25,910 nt of DNA from Candidatus Gottesmanbacteria bacterium (GTDB lineage Bacteria > Patescibacteriota > Microgenomatia > UBA10105 > UBA927). A program made the position numbers and the translations under genes. Shown piece by piece: positions 14,605-21,829 of the stretch (within the stretch, counting starts at the first letter, position 1; the number at the start of each line of letters is the position of its first letter). Under the pieces are notes generated by a model. The model ran no database searches and was not told the origin of the DNA. It saw nothing but the letters and a program-made list of their open reading frames with translations. The stretch spans positions 1-25,910 of the forward strand of contig JACPFZ010000020.1 in the NCBI GenBank assembly GCA_016182725.1, in the 5' to 3' direction.

Positions 14605-15636
14605 TGAAAATTCTTCTTTTCCGGGGAAAAGAAGTGTGTCGGCAATATCATCGGTGTCAGTAAGTAACATAGTCAATCGATCTACTCCCACCGCAATACC
14701 ACTGCATTTCGGCAAACCGACTTTCAGTGCTTTGATGAAATCGTGATCGTAATTATATATGGTTTTTCCCAATCGTTTTACTTCGGCAAGCTCTTTCTTA
14801 AACCGCTCTTTCTGTTCTTTCCAATCTGTCAGTTCGCTATAACAATCACCCAATTCCAGTCCGGCAATGTAAAATTCAAATCGTTCGGCAAACCGGGGAT
14901 CTGAGGATTTCTTCTTCGCAAGAGCTCCCATCACCCCAGGAAACTCATATAATATGGTAGGCTTCCCATGCCCCAGGTGCAGCTCAATCTCATTTAAGAA
15001 TATCTGATCAAAAAGTTCTTCCCATGTATTTCTAGCATGTACTTGATATCCCTTCTCTTTTGCAATGCGTCGGGCTTCTTCAATATCAAAAAACATATCA
15101 AAATCAATTTTTGCATATTTTTTGAAACTTTCTGCTACGGTCAAGCGCTCCCACGGCGCTGTCAAGTCAATCTTCTCTCCTTGATATCTCAACATTGAAG
15201 TACTAGCAGTCAAGCGATTTATGAATAACAATAACTGCTCACAGTCTTTCATGATATCTTTATAGTCGGCGCCAATTCGATACCACTCTAAGATCGTAAA
15301 TTCCGGATTATGCAATTTGCTTTGCGTTTCCATGTTACGGAAACTTTTGGTCAAAGAGTAACAGTTTCCCAGTCCTGCAACCATGAGTTTTTTGAGCGGT
15401 ACTTCTGGAGAAGTTGATAAATATGCCGTTGCTGGGTGTCGGTGACGATCAAACATGGTAGTTTGAAATACATCAAGATATGACTCTGCCGGCGGATGAG
15501 CTATAAGGATGGGCGTTTCTACCTCATGGAACTCTCGTTCATCAAAAAATGTGCGAATCGCGCGGGTAACTTTCTCTCGGACAAAGTATCGCGGCCATAA
15601 GGAAGGATCTTTTCGCAACTTCTCCCACGTCTTCAT
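14593..15636 (-). CDS. epmA: EF-P--lysine ligase EpmA (lysyl-tRNA synthetase paralogue)
   Basis: 347 residues, a class II LysRS catalytic core without the N-terminal anticodon-binding domain, close to the 325 residues of E. coli EpmA. Motif 2 is KSFRN...KLHNPEFTILEWYR (Arg100 region) and motif 3 is GVDR (317-320). Before motif 3 the sequence is CSGIAVGVDRL: Ala315 aligns with Ala298 of E. coli EpmA, the residue that is Gly in true LysRS and that sets the larger substrate pocket. It lies directly upstream of efp, whose PGKG lysine is the expected target. EpmB (lysine 2,3-aminomutase) is not in the window, so whether the substrate is beta-lysine or lysine is open. It starts 6 bp after the SurA-N gene. 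Confidence 0.9.
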   Translation of the reverse strand: MKTWEKLRKDPSLWPRYFVREKVTRAIRTFFDEREFHEVETPILIAHPPAESYLDVFQTTMFDRHRHPATAYLSTSPEVPLKKLMVAGLGNCYSLTKSFRNMETQSKLHNPEFTILEWYRIGADYKDIMKDCEQLLLFINRLTASTSMLRYQGEKIDLTAPWERLTVAESFKKYAKIDFDMFFDIEEARRIAKEKGYQVHARNTWEELFDQIFLNEIELHLGHGKPTILYEFPGVMGALAKKKSSDPRFAERFEFYIAGLELGDCYSELTDWKEQKERFKKELAEVKRLGKTIYNYDHDFIKALKVGLPKCSGIAVGVDRLTMLLTDTDDIADTLLFPGKEEFSLLE

Positions 15637-15642
15637 GAAGTT

Positions 15643-16308
15643 TTACAAAAACTTGAGGATATTGGCTTTTTGTTTCAGTTCCAGAAACCACGGCTGCAAC
15701 TTCTCGCCAATTTTTTTATCAAGGATCGCCTGTCGCGCCTCTTCTTTGAGGCCAGCAGGATCAGTTGCACGCAACATAGCGCTACTTGTGGCAATAAAAT
15801 TATCGATATCGTTCTCACTTATGACAATATCTTTCCCCAAAACTTTTTGCACCGTAAGCTGTAGGCGAATTTGATCATCAAAATCGTTTTTCGTCATTCC
15901 TTGGTATTTGAGAAGATCCTCTATTTTTACGTTGCCACCCAAACTGTCCACCAGTTCTTTTTCTTTGGCGTCTATCTCTGCTTGCGAAACTGCTACACCT
16001 GCTTTCTTTGCCGCATCCGCAATAAGCTCCTCACTGATCATGTTTTCTAATGTTTGCTGGCCGAAGCGCGACACTAACACACGGTTCAGGTCCCACCGGA
16101 AAACCGGCTTTCCGTTCACTATGGCAGCAAGCAGCAATCCTTTATTCGTGACGAAAAGACCAATGAGCGCAAGAATGAGAAATCCCAGAATGAATAACCG
16201 ATACTTCTGCAAGAATCCTGTCGACTGATTGGGGAGTATAGGCTCCGGATACGGTGGGACAAAAGACTCTTGGGGGGGCAGGGCAATTTTTTGTTTCTTT
16301 CGTGCCAT
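15643..16308 (-). CDS. SurA N-terminal-domain membrane protein
   Basis: 221 residues from the preferred ATG. After a basic start (ARKKQKIALPPQ) there is one transmembrane helix at about 37-56 (LFILGFLILALIGLFVT). A SurA-N/trigger-factor-like chaperone domain follows (VNGKPVFRWDLNRVLVSRFGQQTLENMISEELIADAAKKAGVAVSQAEID). No parvulin domain is present, so it is a chaperone-type rather than a prolyl-isomerase form, probably facing outward from the membrane. An ATG four codons upstream (16320) is an alternative, but a promoter (TTGAAC-17-TATGCT) whose -10 is seven bases before 16308 supports the inner start. epmA follows by 6 bp, suggesting an operon. Confidence 0.85.
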   Translation of the reverse strand: MARKKQKIALPPQESFVPPYPEPILPNQSTGFLQKYRLFILGFLILALIGLFVTNKGLLLAAIVNGKPVFRWDLNRVLVSRFGQQTLENMISEELIADAAKKAGVAVSQAEIDAKEKELVDSLGGNVKIEDLLKYQGMTKNDFDDQIRLQLTVQKVLGKDIVISENDIDNFIATSSAMLRATDPAGLKEEARQAILDKKIGEKLQPWFLELKQKANILKFL

Positions 16309-16315
16309 AGAAGAG

Positions 16316-16344
16316 AGCATATCACAACGCTATAGTGTGTTCAA
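16316..16344 (-). promoter_or_regulatory. leaderless promoter of the SurA-N gene
   Basis: TTGAAC (16339-16344), 17 bases, TATGCT (16316-16321) on the minus strand, seven bases before the ATG at 16306-16308. It probably also transcribes epmA. Confidence 0.75.
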
Positions 16345-16356
16345 TAGGTATGTTGG

Positions 16357-17103
16357 TCACACGCGAGACGCCGGACAAAGTCCATGTAAAACACATGTTT
16401 GGCACTGTGGGTTTTGCGCGCGACACGTAGCCCGGCCGTGACTGATGAGGCGATACGTCAAAGCAAACCATTCTTTTTTCGGCACAATAGCCATCAGCTC
16501 TTTTTCGATTTTATTGGGATCCGCGTCTTTTTTATAATCGATAATAGTCTCCAATTTTCTTAAGGCGTCCCCTTGCAGGGCTGCAAGGGGACGCCTTGTG
16601 AACATTACTGCCTTTTTTCCTCCAACCTTATCCAAGTCCACCAGCCGCAACCGTTGACTCAACCGGAGAACATGCGTATCTACCGCAATCCCCTCAACGA
16701 TCCCAAATGCATTCCTCAATACCACATTGGCGGTTTTGCGCGCAACCCCCGGCAGAGTGAGCAACGCTTCCATGGTACGGGGCACCGTGCCGCCGAATTT
16801 CTCTTTGATGATCCGAGCCGTCGCTAAAATGTTTTTTGCTTTATTGTGGTAAAACCCCGTGGACTTAATATCCTGCTCAAATTCGGCAAGATCAGCATGA
16901 ACGTAGTCATCAAGTGTTGTATATTTTTTAAACAACTGCTCCGTTACCCTATTCACCAAAACATCAGTACACTGTGCCGAAAGCACCACCGCTACCAGAA
17001 GCTCCCAAGGGGTGCGATAGTTGAGGACAATTTTCGCATCAGGATAGGTTTTTTTGAGAAGGTCAATAATTTTTTGCGTTCTCCCCATTGCAGGTTTATC
17101 CAT
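16357..17103 (-). CDS. nth: endonuclease III (DNA glycosylase/AP lyase)
   Basis: 248 residues; ordinary Nth has about 210. The helix-hairpin-helix LPGVARKTANVVL carries the catalytic Lys123, and VDTHV carries Asp142. The 4Fe-4S cluster is Cys227-x6-Cys234-x2-Cys237-x5-Cys243. It excises oxidised pyrimidines in base-excision repair. The extra length is a block of about 30 residues at 161-191, between RLRLVDLDK and DADPNKIEKELM, where the family has only a few residues; that block contains a perfect 36-bp palindrome. The insert keeps frame and leaves all catalytic and cluster residues. Divergent from the TPR gene with 26 bp between. Confidence 0.95.
   Translation of the reverse strand: MDKPAMGRTQKIIDLLKKTYPDAKIVLNYRTPWELLVAVVLSAQCTDVLVNRVTEQLFKKYTTLDDYVHADLAEFEQDIKSTGFYHNKAKNILATARIIKEKFGGTVPRTMEALLTLPGVARKTANVVLRNAFGIVEGIAVDTHVLRLSQRLRLVDLDKVGGKKAVMFTRRPLAALQGDALRKLETIIDYKKDADPNKIEKELMAIVPKKEWFALTYRLISHGRATCRAQNPQCQTCVLHGLCPASRV
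16562..16597. repeat. perfect 36-bp inverted repeat in frame in nth
   Basis: Left arm AAGGCGTCCCCTTGCAG (16562-16578), two-base centre, exact reverse-complement right arm (16581-16597). It encodes RRPLAALQGDALR in an Nth-specific insertion. A strong hairpin like this inside a coding region suggests an inserted palindromic element. Confidence 0.9.
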
Positions 17104-17111
17104 AACTCTCT

Positions 17112-17123
17112 AGAATATATCAT
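17112..17123. promoter_or_regulatory. divergent -10 boxes for nth and the TPR gene
   Basis: TATTCT on the minus strand (17112-17117), eight bases before the nth ATG; TATCAT on plus (17118-17123), six bases before the TPR-gene ATG. The two boxes abut. -35 boxes are poor. Confidence 0.5.
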
Positions 17124-17129
17124 AATATT

Positions 17130-17696
17130 ATGAAGCCGGTTAAATCTCCGCACTTTCCCCGAATATTCACCGCATCACCCGTTATCTTCGTGTCTAAGGG
17201 TATCCTGTGGAGTTTTCTCATCCTATTGCTCTCTCTCAATATCCTCGCAAGAGGGTCTGTTGATTCCTATTGGAGTAAACACCTCCAGGTCCTCATGAAC
17301 CCCACTTCCCCGATTGCTCACCTGACCCTTGCGCAGGAGCATTGGCAAATCGGCGATTGGCAAAAGGCAAAAAATGAACTCCTGATCACGCAAGAACTTT
17401 CCCAATATCAGCAACCAAACAGTGATGTCCTGGGACTCACCATCTCTCCTCTTGATCTTCTCCGTGAGTGGGCGCAGGAACCAGCACGACTAGCAAAAGA
17501 GCTCCAGTTTTGGCAGACGATTATGAAGGAGAAACCAGATTATCGCGATGCATACCTGCAGGCAAGCGTTCTTTCCTTTAAGCTTAATAAGCTAGACGAT
17601 GCACGAGGGTATCTTGATCAAGCCACCAGCCTTGATCCCAATTTCCCTATCGCCTCCCACCTTTCCCAACTGCTCAACACTTTCCAAAGTAGATAG
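17130..17696 (+). CDS. membrane-anchored TPR-like protein
   Basis: 188 residues. A hydrophobic helix lies at about 22-38 (GILWSFLILLLSLNILARG). The remainder has tetratricopeptide character: AHLTLAQEHWQIGDWQKAKNELLI at about 65-88 and PDYRDAYLQASVLSFKLNKLDDARGYLDQATSLDPNFP at about 138-176, with the Ala/Gly/Pro spacing of TPRs. So it is probably a scaffold facing outside the membrane. The partner is unknown. Leaderless promoter. Confidence 0.7.
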   Translation: MKPVKSPHFPRIFTASPVIFVSKGILWSFLILLLSLNILARGSVDSYWSKHLQVLMNPTSPIAHLTLAQEHWQIGDWQKAKNELLITQELSQYQQPNSDVLGLTISPLDLLREWAQEPARLAKELQFWQTIMKEKPDYRDAYLQASVLSFKLNKLDDARGYLDQATSLDPNFPIASHLSQLLNTFQSR

Positions 17697-17734
17697 TAAG
17701 TACTCTATTTGATCGAGAATGTCAGACGTGTTAT

Positions 17735-18118
17735 TTATCTTTCCAAGATTAATTTGAGCTTTTGCAAGATATCTAGGGTAAATGGTTCCTCAAGCTCTCC
17801 TTGATCTACCCATTCATAGTATTCAAGCTCGGAAGTAGCATCGCCAAGAGGTCTCAGTGTATATCGGACATGGTAATTTTTATCTTTTGACGTCATTTCA
17901 AACGTTTTATTCTCCTGAAAACCAGTTATTGTATATTCAGCCCATTGCCCTTTTTTGTTTTGATTTCTGTAAATGCTTCCCACCTTCACCGGCCACTCAT
18001 TGGTTTCTTCTTGGACAATCGAATCTATCCAGAGCGGAGTATTTTGAGGATTTAAAGTAAAATCAAAAATATCTTTTGCGGATTTATTGATAAAAATAGT
18101 GATCTTATTTTCTCTCAC
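17735..18118 (-). CDS. SRPBCC-fold protein
   Basis: 127 residues; the sequence [33 protein letters not shown] is the first strand and helices of the START/SRPBCC (polyketide cyclase/Bet v 1-like) fold, followed by [30 protein letters not shown] and a long C-terminal helix. These proteins bind hydrophobic ligands; the ligand is unknown. The start is GTG at 18116-18118, supported by an extended -10 TGATATAAT six bases upstream. It is convergent with the TPR gene, 38 bp between. Confidence 0.8.
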   Translation of the reverse strand: MRENKITIFINKSAKDIFDFTLNPQNTPLWIDSIVQEETNEWPVKVGSIYRNQNKKGQWAEYTITGFQENKTFEMTSKDKNYHVRYTLRPLGDATSELEYYEWVDQGELEEPFTLDILQKLKLILER

Positions 18119-18124
18119 GAGACA

Positions 18125-18133
18125 ATTATATCA
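18125..18133 (-). promoter_or_regulatory. extended -10 promoter with leaderless GTG start
   Basis: TGATATAAT on the minus strand, perfect extended -10, ending six bases before the GTG of the SRPBCC gene. Confidence 0.7.
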
Positions 18134-18179
18134 GAGACTCTTGCATTATCTGGCTCCGCCTGGTGGAACGTATGAGAAC

Positions 18180-18308
18180 CTACCTTTTTCCCAGGTACAT
18201 TCTGAAACAGTATGTCGCCAAAAGGGCAATGAGCGCAAAGTAAAAAACAGCGATTCCCCAGGCAAAAAACAAAGGATTTTTCCTTATCAGTACCTGCTCC
18301 CTCACCAC
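18180..18308 (-). CDS. small single-helix membrane protein (42 aa)
   Basis: A short frame that a length cutoff would miss: [15 protein letters not shown] followed by [19 protein letters not shown] and a basic end RMYLGKR. It starts GTG-GTG. One clear transmembrane helix spans about 14-34, with positive residues at both ends. Support: TATACT lies exactly six bases before the first GTG, with TTGTCC 16 bases further up, the same geometry as neighbouring leaderless genes, and the composition is typical of a membrane peptide. It sits between the SRPBCC gene and rpmH. No family recognised. A longer open frame on the same strand (to 18342) is hydrophilic, cysteine-rich and lacks a promoter. Confidence 0.6.
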   Translation of the reverse strand: MVREQVLIRKNPLFFAWGIAVFYFALIALLATYCFRMYLGKR

Positions 18309-18314
18309 AAACCC

Positions 18315-18342
18315 AGTATATCAGATTCTCAAAGATGGACAA
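18315..18342 (-). promoter_or_regulatory. promoter of the 42-aa membrane protein gene
   Basis: TTGTCC (18337-18342), 16 bases, TATACT (18315-18320) on the minus strand. Its -35 overlaps the -35 of the divergent rpmH promoter. Confidence 0.6.
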
Positions 18343-18364
18343 AGACGGTAAGGTAGGCTATACT
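18336..18364 (+). promoter_or_regulatory. leaderless promoter of rpmH
   Basis: TGGACA (18336-18341), 17 bases, TATACT (18359-18364), then six bases to the ATG at 18371. It probably drives rpmH-rnpA-yidD-yidC. Confidence 0.75.
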
Positions 18365-18370
18365 TTCCCT

Positions 18371-18508
18371 ATGCCCAAGCGCGTCTATCAGCCCAAAAAG
18401 AAAAAACGCATCCGAAAGCATGGGTTTCGGAGCCGCATGAAAACCATTGGCGGAAGAAAAGTACTCAAGCGCAGACGCGCGACTGGCCGAAGACGACTCA
18501 CCATTTAA
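18371..18508 (+). CDS. rpmH: 50S ribosomal protein bL34
   Basis: 45 residues, normal size, extremely basic: [18 protein letters not shown] then [19 protein letters not shown]. This is the standard bL34 pattern (R/K-x-HGFRxRM...GRxVLxRRRxKGRxxL). It is the first gene of the conserved rpmH-rnpA-yidD-yidC-jag cluster and is too short for many ORF filters. dnaA, often found on the other side of rpmH, is not next to it here. Confidence 0.97.
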   Translation: MPKRVYQPKKKKRIRKHGFRSRMKTIGGRKVLKRRRATGRRRLTI

Positions 18509-18513
18509 CCTTC

Positions 18514-18861
18514 ATGCTTCCCAAACCCAATCGCCTCCCCGCTCCTGATATTCGCTTATTACTCCGCAAGGGAAAACGACTGCATAATCCAATGTTTCAA
18601 GTTGTTTACGGCAAAAATAATCTTTCTGTCTCTCGCTTTGCTTTTATTGTGTCTACAAAAATTGATAAACGGGCAACAGTCAGAAATCGCATCAAACGAC
18701 TTTTGCGAGAATCCGTGCGTCTCCTTTTACCCAATGTTCCCCATGGATTTGACGTCATCTTTATCGCCAAAACCGCCGACATGGGAAATATTTCTCACGT
18801 CAAACCAAAGATGGAAGAAATCTTAAAAAAAGCAAGTCTACTCCCGCCTTCCTACTCATGA
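18514..18861 (+). CDS. rnpA: ribonuclease P protein component
   Basis: 115 residues, normal size. The signature RNxxKRxxRE is present as [19 protein letters not shown], preceded by the hydrophobic strand [13 protein letters not shown]. It binds the RNase P RNA and helps tRNA 5' processing. It lies 5 bp after rpmH and overlaps yidD by 4 bp (ATGA), so translation is coupled. Confidence 0.97.
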   Translation: MLPKPNRLPAPDIRLLLRKGKRLHNPMFQVVYGKNNLSVSRFAFIVSTKIDKRATVRNRIKRLLRESVRLLLPNVPHGFDVIFIAKTADMGNISHVKPKMEEILKKASLLPPSYS

Positions 18862-19103
18862 AGCATTTTATTCTTGCCTCCATTCGTTTCTATCAGAAAT
18901 ATCTTTCCTTCGACACAGGCATCCTCAAGTTTTTGTTTCTCACGGACAAAGCGTGTCGGTTTACTCCCACCTGCAGCGAGTATACCTACCAAGCAATTGG
19001 GCGCTATGATATAATCTATGGATTGTTCCTTGGGCTCAAACGGATTGTTCGTTGCCACCCCTGGAGCCACGGAGGCTACGACCCCGTACCAAAACAGGTA
19101 TGA
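18858..19103 (+). CDS. yidD: membrane protein insertion efficiency factor YidD
   Basis: 81 residues. The family core [46 protein letters not shown] is complete, including the Cys residues and the RCHPW-GG-DPVP end. It is an amphipathic membrane-associated helper of YidC insertion. It overlaps rnpA by 4 bp upstream and yidC by 4 bp (ATGA) downstream. A leading stretch, [15 protein letters not shown], is slightly longer than usual. Confidence 0.96.
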   Translation: MKHFILASIRFYQKYLSFDTGILKFLFLTDKACRFTPTCSEYTYQAIGRYDIIYGLFLGLKRIVRCHPWSHGGYDPVPKQV

Positions 19104-19909
19104 CGAATCCGACATTTTGGAATCAATTTTTGATCTGGCCCATTGTCAACCTTCTCGTGGCCTTTTATAAATTGTTCGAGTGGCTTCACATCCCTGGTCC
19201 CATGGGATTTGCCATTATCCTCCTCACGCTTGCCATTCGATTTCTCCTCTACCCTATTATGAACGCGCAGTTAAAATCCGCCAAAAAAATGGCGGCTTTG
19301 AAACCTCACCTGGATGCACTCTCTGCAAAACATAAAGATGATAAAACGAAACTGCAACAGGCGCACATGGCGCTTTATAAAGAACACGGGGTCAACCCTG
19401 CTGCCGGCTGTCTTCCTATGCTCCTTCAGCTGCCCGTGCTTATCGCGCTCTATAATGTTTTCTACCAAGTATTAAGCAATGGAAATCTGGAAAAAATTAT
19501 GACAGATGTCAACCAGGTGGTGTATCACTCTGCTTTACGCATCAGCGCGCTCGATCTCACGTTTTTCGGAGTAAATCTCGGCATCAAACCAAGTCAGTGG
19601 CAAACCCACGGCTGGTGGCTCCTTGCTATTCCTTTAATCACGGCCGTGCTGCAGTGGTATCAAACGAAGTTGATGACCACTTCTCCGCCGGCTGGCGGAT
19701 CAGGGCAAGTGCCCGCTTTAGTAACAAAGGATGAGAAGAAAACAGATACTGCTGCGGAAATGCAAAAACAGATGGCTTTAATTACCCCAATTATGTTTGG
19801 ATATTTTGCCTTCCAGTTCCCTGTAGGTTTGGCGCTCTACTGGAATGTCTTTGGACTTTTTGGTATCATACAGCAACTCCTTGTGAACAAGGAGCAATCC
19901 GACAAATAA
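19100..19909 (+). CDS. yidC: membrane protein insertase YidC/Oxa1
   Basis: 269 residues, the short Gram-positive-type form without a large periplasmic domain. The Oxa1 core runs from [20 protein letters not shown] (hydrophilic-groove Arg47) through the coiled cytoplasmic hairpin [25 protein letters not shown] to [25 protein letters not shown] and the last helices near [23 protein letters not shown]. The start is the ATG overlapping the yidD stop (ATGA); the frame is open 16 codons further up, but that lies inside yidD. The loop before the last helices contains PPAGG, encoded by a 16-bp palindrome shared with the VanW gene. Confidence 0.97.
   Translation: MTNPTFWNQFLIWPIVNLLVAFYKLFEWLHIPGPMGFAIILLTLAIRFLLYPIMNAQLKSAKKMAALKPHLDALSAKHKDDKTKLQQAHMALYKEHGVNPAAGCLPMLLQLPVLIALYNVFYQVLSNGNLEKIMTDVNQVVYHSALRISALDLTFFGVNLGIKPSQWQTHGWWLLAIPLITAVLQWYQTKLMTTSPPAGGSGQVPALVTKDEKKTDTAAEMQKQMALITPIMFGYFAFQFPVGLALYWNVFGLFGIIQQLLVNKEQSDK
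19684..19699. repeat. 16-bp palindromic repeat, copy in yidC
   Basis: TCCGCCGGCTGGCGGA, the exact reverse complement of 6844-6859. In frame, in a cytoplasmic loop. A degenerate relative, TCCGCCTGGTGGA, lies at 18155-18167 in intergenic DNA. Confidence 0.75.
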
Positions 19910-19950
19910 ACAAATCCGATAAATACTATAAATAAAAATCATTTATTGTA

Positions 19951-19990
19951 TTTGTAGTATTTGTAGTATTTGTAGTATTTGTAGTATTCT
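19951..19990 (+). promoter_or_regulatory. 9-bp tandem repeat forming the jag promoter
   Basis: Four copies of TTTGTAGTA (19951-19986). TTGTAG (19961-19966) and TATTCT (19985-19990) are 18 bases apart, two repeat periods, and the -10 ends seven bases before the jag ATG. The repeat register itself supplies the promoter spacing. Confidence 0.6.
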
Positions 19991-19997
19991 TTCTCCT

Positions 19998-20450
19998 ATG
20001 GAGCCTGTTGACGAAGTAAAGCACATTACCGAAGAATTGCTCAATCAATTGGAAATTTCGGGCGTGGTGTCTGTGGATACCGATGAAACGGGCGCATTTC
20101 GCGTCCACATTGAAACAGAGGAAACCGGGCTTCTCATTGGATTCCATGGGAAAACTCTGGAGAGCTTTCAAATTATCTTGGGGATTATGGTAAGTAAAGC
20201 TCTCGGCCAATGGGTAAAAGTCTACGTCAATGTCGGTGATTACCGCGAAAAACGGGAAGAGGCGCTCATGCTCATGGCCCAGCGGGCGGCGCAGCGTGTC
20301 ACAATAACCGGCAGACCAGTGGAGCTAACCAGACTCTCTCCCTCTGAACGCCGCGTGATTCACTTGACGCTTTCCGGCGATGAACGTGTCACCACTGAGT
20401 CCATAGGTGAAGGCGACAGCCGCATTCTCGTCGTGAAACCAAAGTCGTAG
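19998..20450 (+). CDS. jag: KH-R3H RNA-binding protein Jag/KhpB
   Basis: 150 residues. The KH domain carries GFHG (LLIGFHGKTLESFQII), and the R3H domain carries LSPSERRVIHLTL. The Jag-N domain found in Firmicutes proteins is absent. KhpB-type proteins bind small RNAs and mRNAs and influence cell division and envelope synthesis. It follows yidC by 88 bp, and a four-copy 9-bp repeat forms its own promoter. It completes the conserved rpmH-rnpA-yidD-yidC-jag order. Confidence 0.95.
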   Translation: MEPVDEVKHITEELLNQLEISGVVSVDTDETGAFRVHIETEETGLLIGFHGKTLESFQIILGIMVSKALGQWVKVYVNVGDYREKREEALMLMAQRAAQRVTITGRPVELTRLSPSERRVIHLTLSGDERVTTESIGEGDSRILVVKPKS

Positions 20451-20456
20451 TATACT
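20451..20456 (+). promoter_or_regulatory. -10 box of the ligase gene, adjacent to jag stop
   Basis: TATACT directly after the TAG of jag. It is two bases from one ATG (20459) and eight from the next (20465), so only the second suits transcription from this box. No clear -35. Confidence 0.45.
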
Positions 20457-20464
20457 GGATGCCG

Positions 20465-21829
20465 ATGGCACCTCTCCACCGGCTCTTTTTCTACACAACC
20501 ATTATTCTTTTACCAACGCAACTCGGTCTTCATTTTTGGCCGCAGTGGGCACTGGTCTTGGGACGTCGAGTTGACTACCTCTCCCCCACTCTCTACCTCA
20601 CGGATATCCTCATTTTGTTGACTATCGCCTTTTGGTTTATTGGAAACCTAAAAAGAATTACGAATTATGATTTACGAATTACGAGAGAAAAAATCATAAA
20701 TCGTAAATCTTTATTCTTAATTCTCTTGATAAGCTTCGTATTCATCAACATTCTTTTCAGTAACAATAAACCCATTGCCATCTTTCACTGGCTCAAGGTC
20801 TTTGAGTTTATTCTCCTTGGTTACTATATTATAAAGACCAAACCTAGTTTCTCACAGATCACGGCATTTCTATCAATCGCCATTGCTTACTCTTCTGTCA
20901 TCGCTATTATCCAATTTTTCCTCCAGCATTCCATCGGCGGGCCGTTGTGGGTGCTCGGTGAGCGAACGTTTACGGTGGACACCCCAGGGATTGCGCGGAT
21001 GGAAGATTGTCGATGGAGAGATATTTCCTCATGCATGCTTCTCCTTCGCCCATATGGAACGTTTCCCCACCCCAATGTACTCGGCGGATTTTTGGCAGTA
21101 ACATTACCACTTCTTCTCACAGGACTTAGTAGCCCGATAAACAAAAAGTTAAAAAAGATACCCCAATGGATTATGAAAATATCCCTCCTCATTGGGCTCA
21201 TCGCTTTGGCCCTGACGTTTAGTCGCAGCGCCTGGTTGGTTGGAACAAGTGGGATAGGAGTAAGTATCTGGCTGACAGGAAGGAGTTTGAAAAAAATAAA
21301 ACAAAACATAAGCAATTTCATTCTCATGCCTGGTTTCCCTCTGCCACTCGTTCTTGTGTTGCTACTAGTGGGAATTGTCATCTTCATCGCAAAAAGTTTC
21401 TCGCTGAATGATGAGAGCATTGTGGTTCGCCAAGAACTCAATACGGCTGCGATACGCATGTGGCAACGCTCTCCAGTTTTTGGCGTGGGGTTAGGAAATT
21501 TTTTAGTAACACTCCCTCAGATGCTCCCTTCTCGCACGGTGTATTTTCTCCAACCCGTCCACAACATTTACCTCCTCATTCTCTCAGAGGCTGGCATTGT
21601 CGGACTCATTTTTTTTCTGAGACTGATTGTATTTATCATCAAGATTTACGATTTACGATTTACGATTTACGATCAAAAACAAATCACTCCAAAATTCATA
21701 ATTCGTAATTCAGTATTCTTAATTCTTTTGTTAGGTCTTGTGGATCACTACCCCCTCACGCTCCAACAGGGCCAACTCCTGTTGACCATTTTTCTCTCCT
21801 TGTCGCTTCTTAAACCCAAATTTGACTAA
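20465..21829 (+). CDS. O-antigen ligase/Wzy-like polytopic membrane protein
   Basis: About 454 residues with 11-12 hydrophobic segments. Typical ligase features are LRPYGTFPHPNVLGGFLAVTLPLLL, TFSRSAWLVG, and SPVFGVGLGNFLVTLP followed by QPVHNIYLLILSEAGIVGL, the region holding the conserved His of Wzy_C proteins. It would polymerise or ligate surface polysaccharide on the outer face of the membrane. An ATG two codons earlier (20459) is possible. Two copies of a heptamer hairpin element sit inside the gene (about residues 64-89 and 393-423); each ends in an xFLILL hydrophobic start, so they are accommodated at helix boundaries. Its TAA stop overlaps the next gene's promoter. Confidence 0.85.
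   Translation: MAPLHRLFFYTTIILLPTQLGLHFWPQWALVLGRRVDYLSPTLYLTDILILLTIAFWFIGNLKRITNYDLRITREKIINRKSLFLILLISFVFINILFSNNKPIAIFHWLKVFEFILLGYYIIKTKPSFSQITAFLSIAIAYSSVIAIIQFFLQHSIGGPLWVLGERTFTVDTPGIARMEDCRWRDISSCMLLLRPYGTFPHPNVLGGFLAVTLPLLLTGLSSPINKKLKKIPQWIMKISLLIGLIALALTFSRSAWLVGTSGIGVSIWLTGRSLKKIKQNISNFILMPGFPLPLVLVLLLVGIVIFIAKSFSLNDESIVVRQELNTAAIRMWQRSPVFGVGLGNFLVTLPQMLPSRTVYFLQPVHNIYLLILSEAGIVGLIFFLRLIVFIIKIYDLRFTIYDQKQITPKFIIRNSVFLILLLGLVDHYPLTLQQGQLLLTIFLSLSLLKPKFD
20655..20730. repeat. heptamer hairpin element, copy A
   Basis: Four heptamers of the GAATTAC/GATTTAC type (20655-20682), a seven-base gap, then inverted heptamers (AATCATA, AATCGTA) leading into TATTCTTAATTC. Positions 20690-20730 match 21692-21732 at 34 of 41 bases. 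Confidence 0.85.
21643..21732. repeat. heptamer hairpin element, copy B
   Basis: Four perfect copies of GATTTAC (21643-21670), about 21 bases, then inverted heptamers (ATTCATA, ATTCGTA) and the same TATTCTTAATTC end as copy A, all in frame in the ligase gene. Confidence 0.85.

Noticed and set aside
18115..18342. 75-codon minus-strand frame between the SRPBCC gene and rpmH
   Set aside because: It overlaps the better-supported 42-codon membrane protein in another frame, has no promoter at the right distance and is unlike any family.
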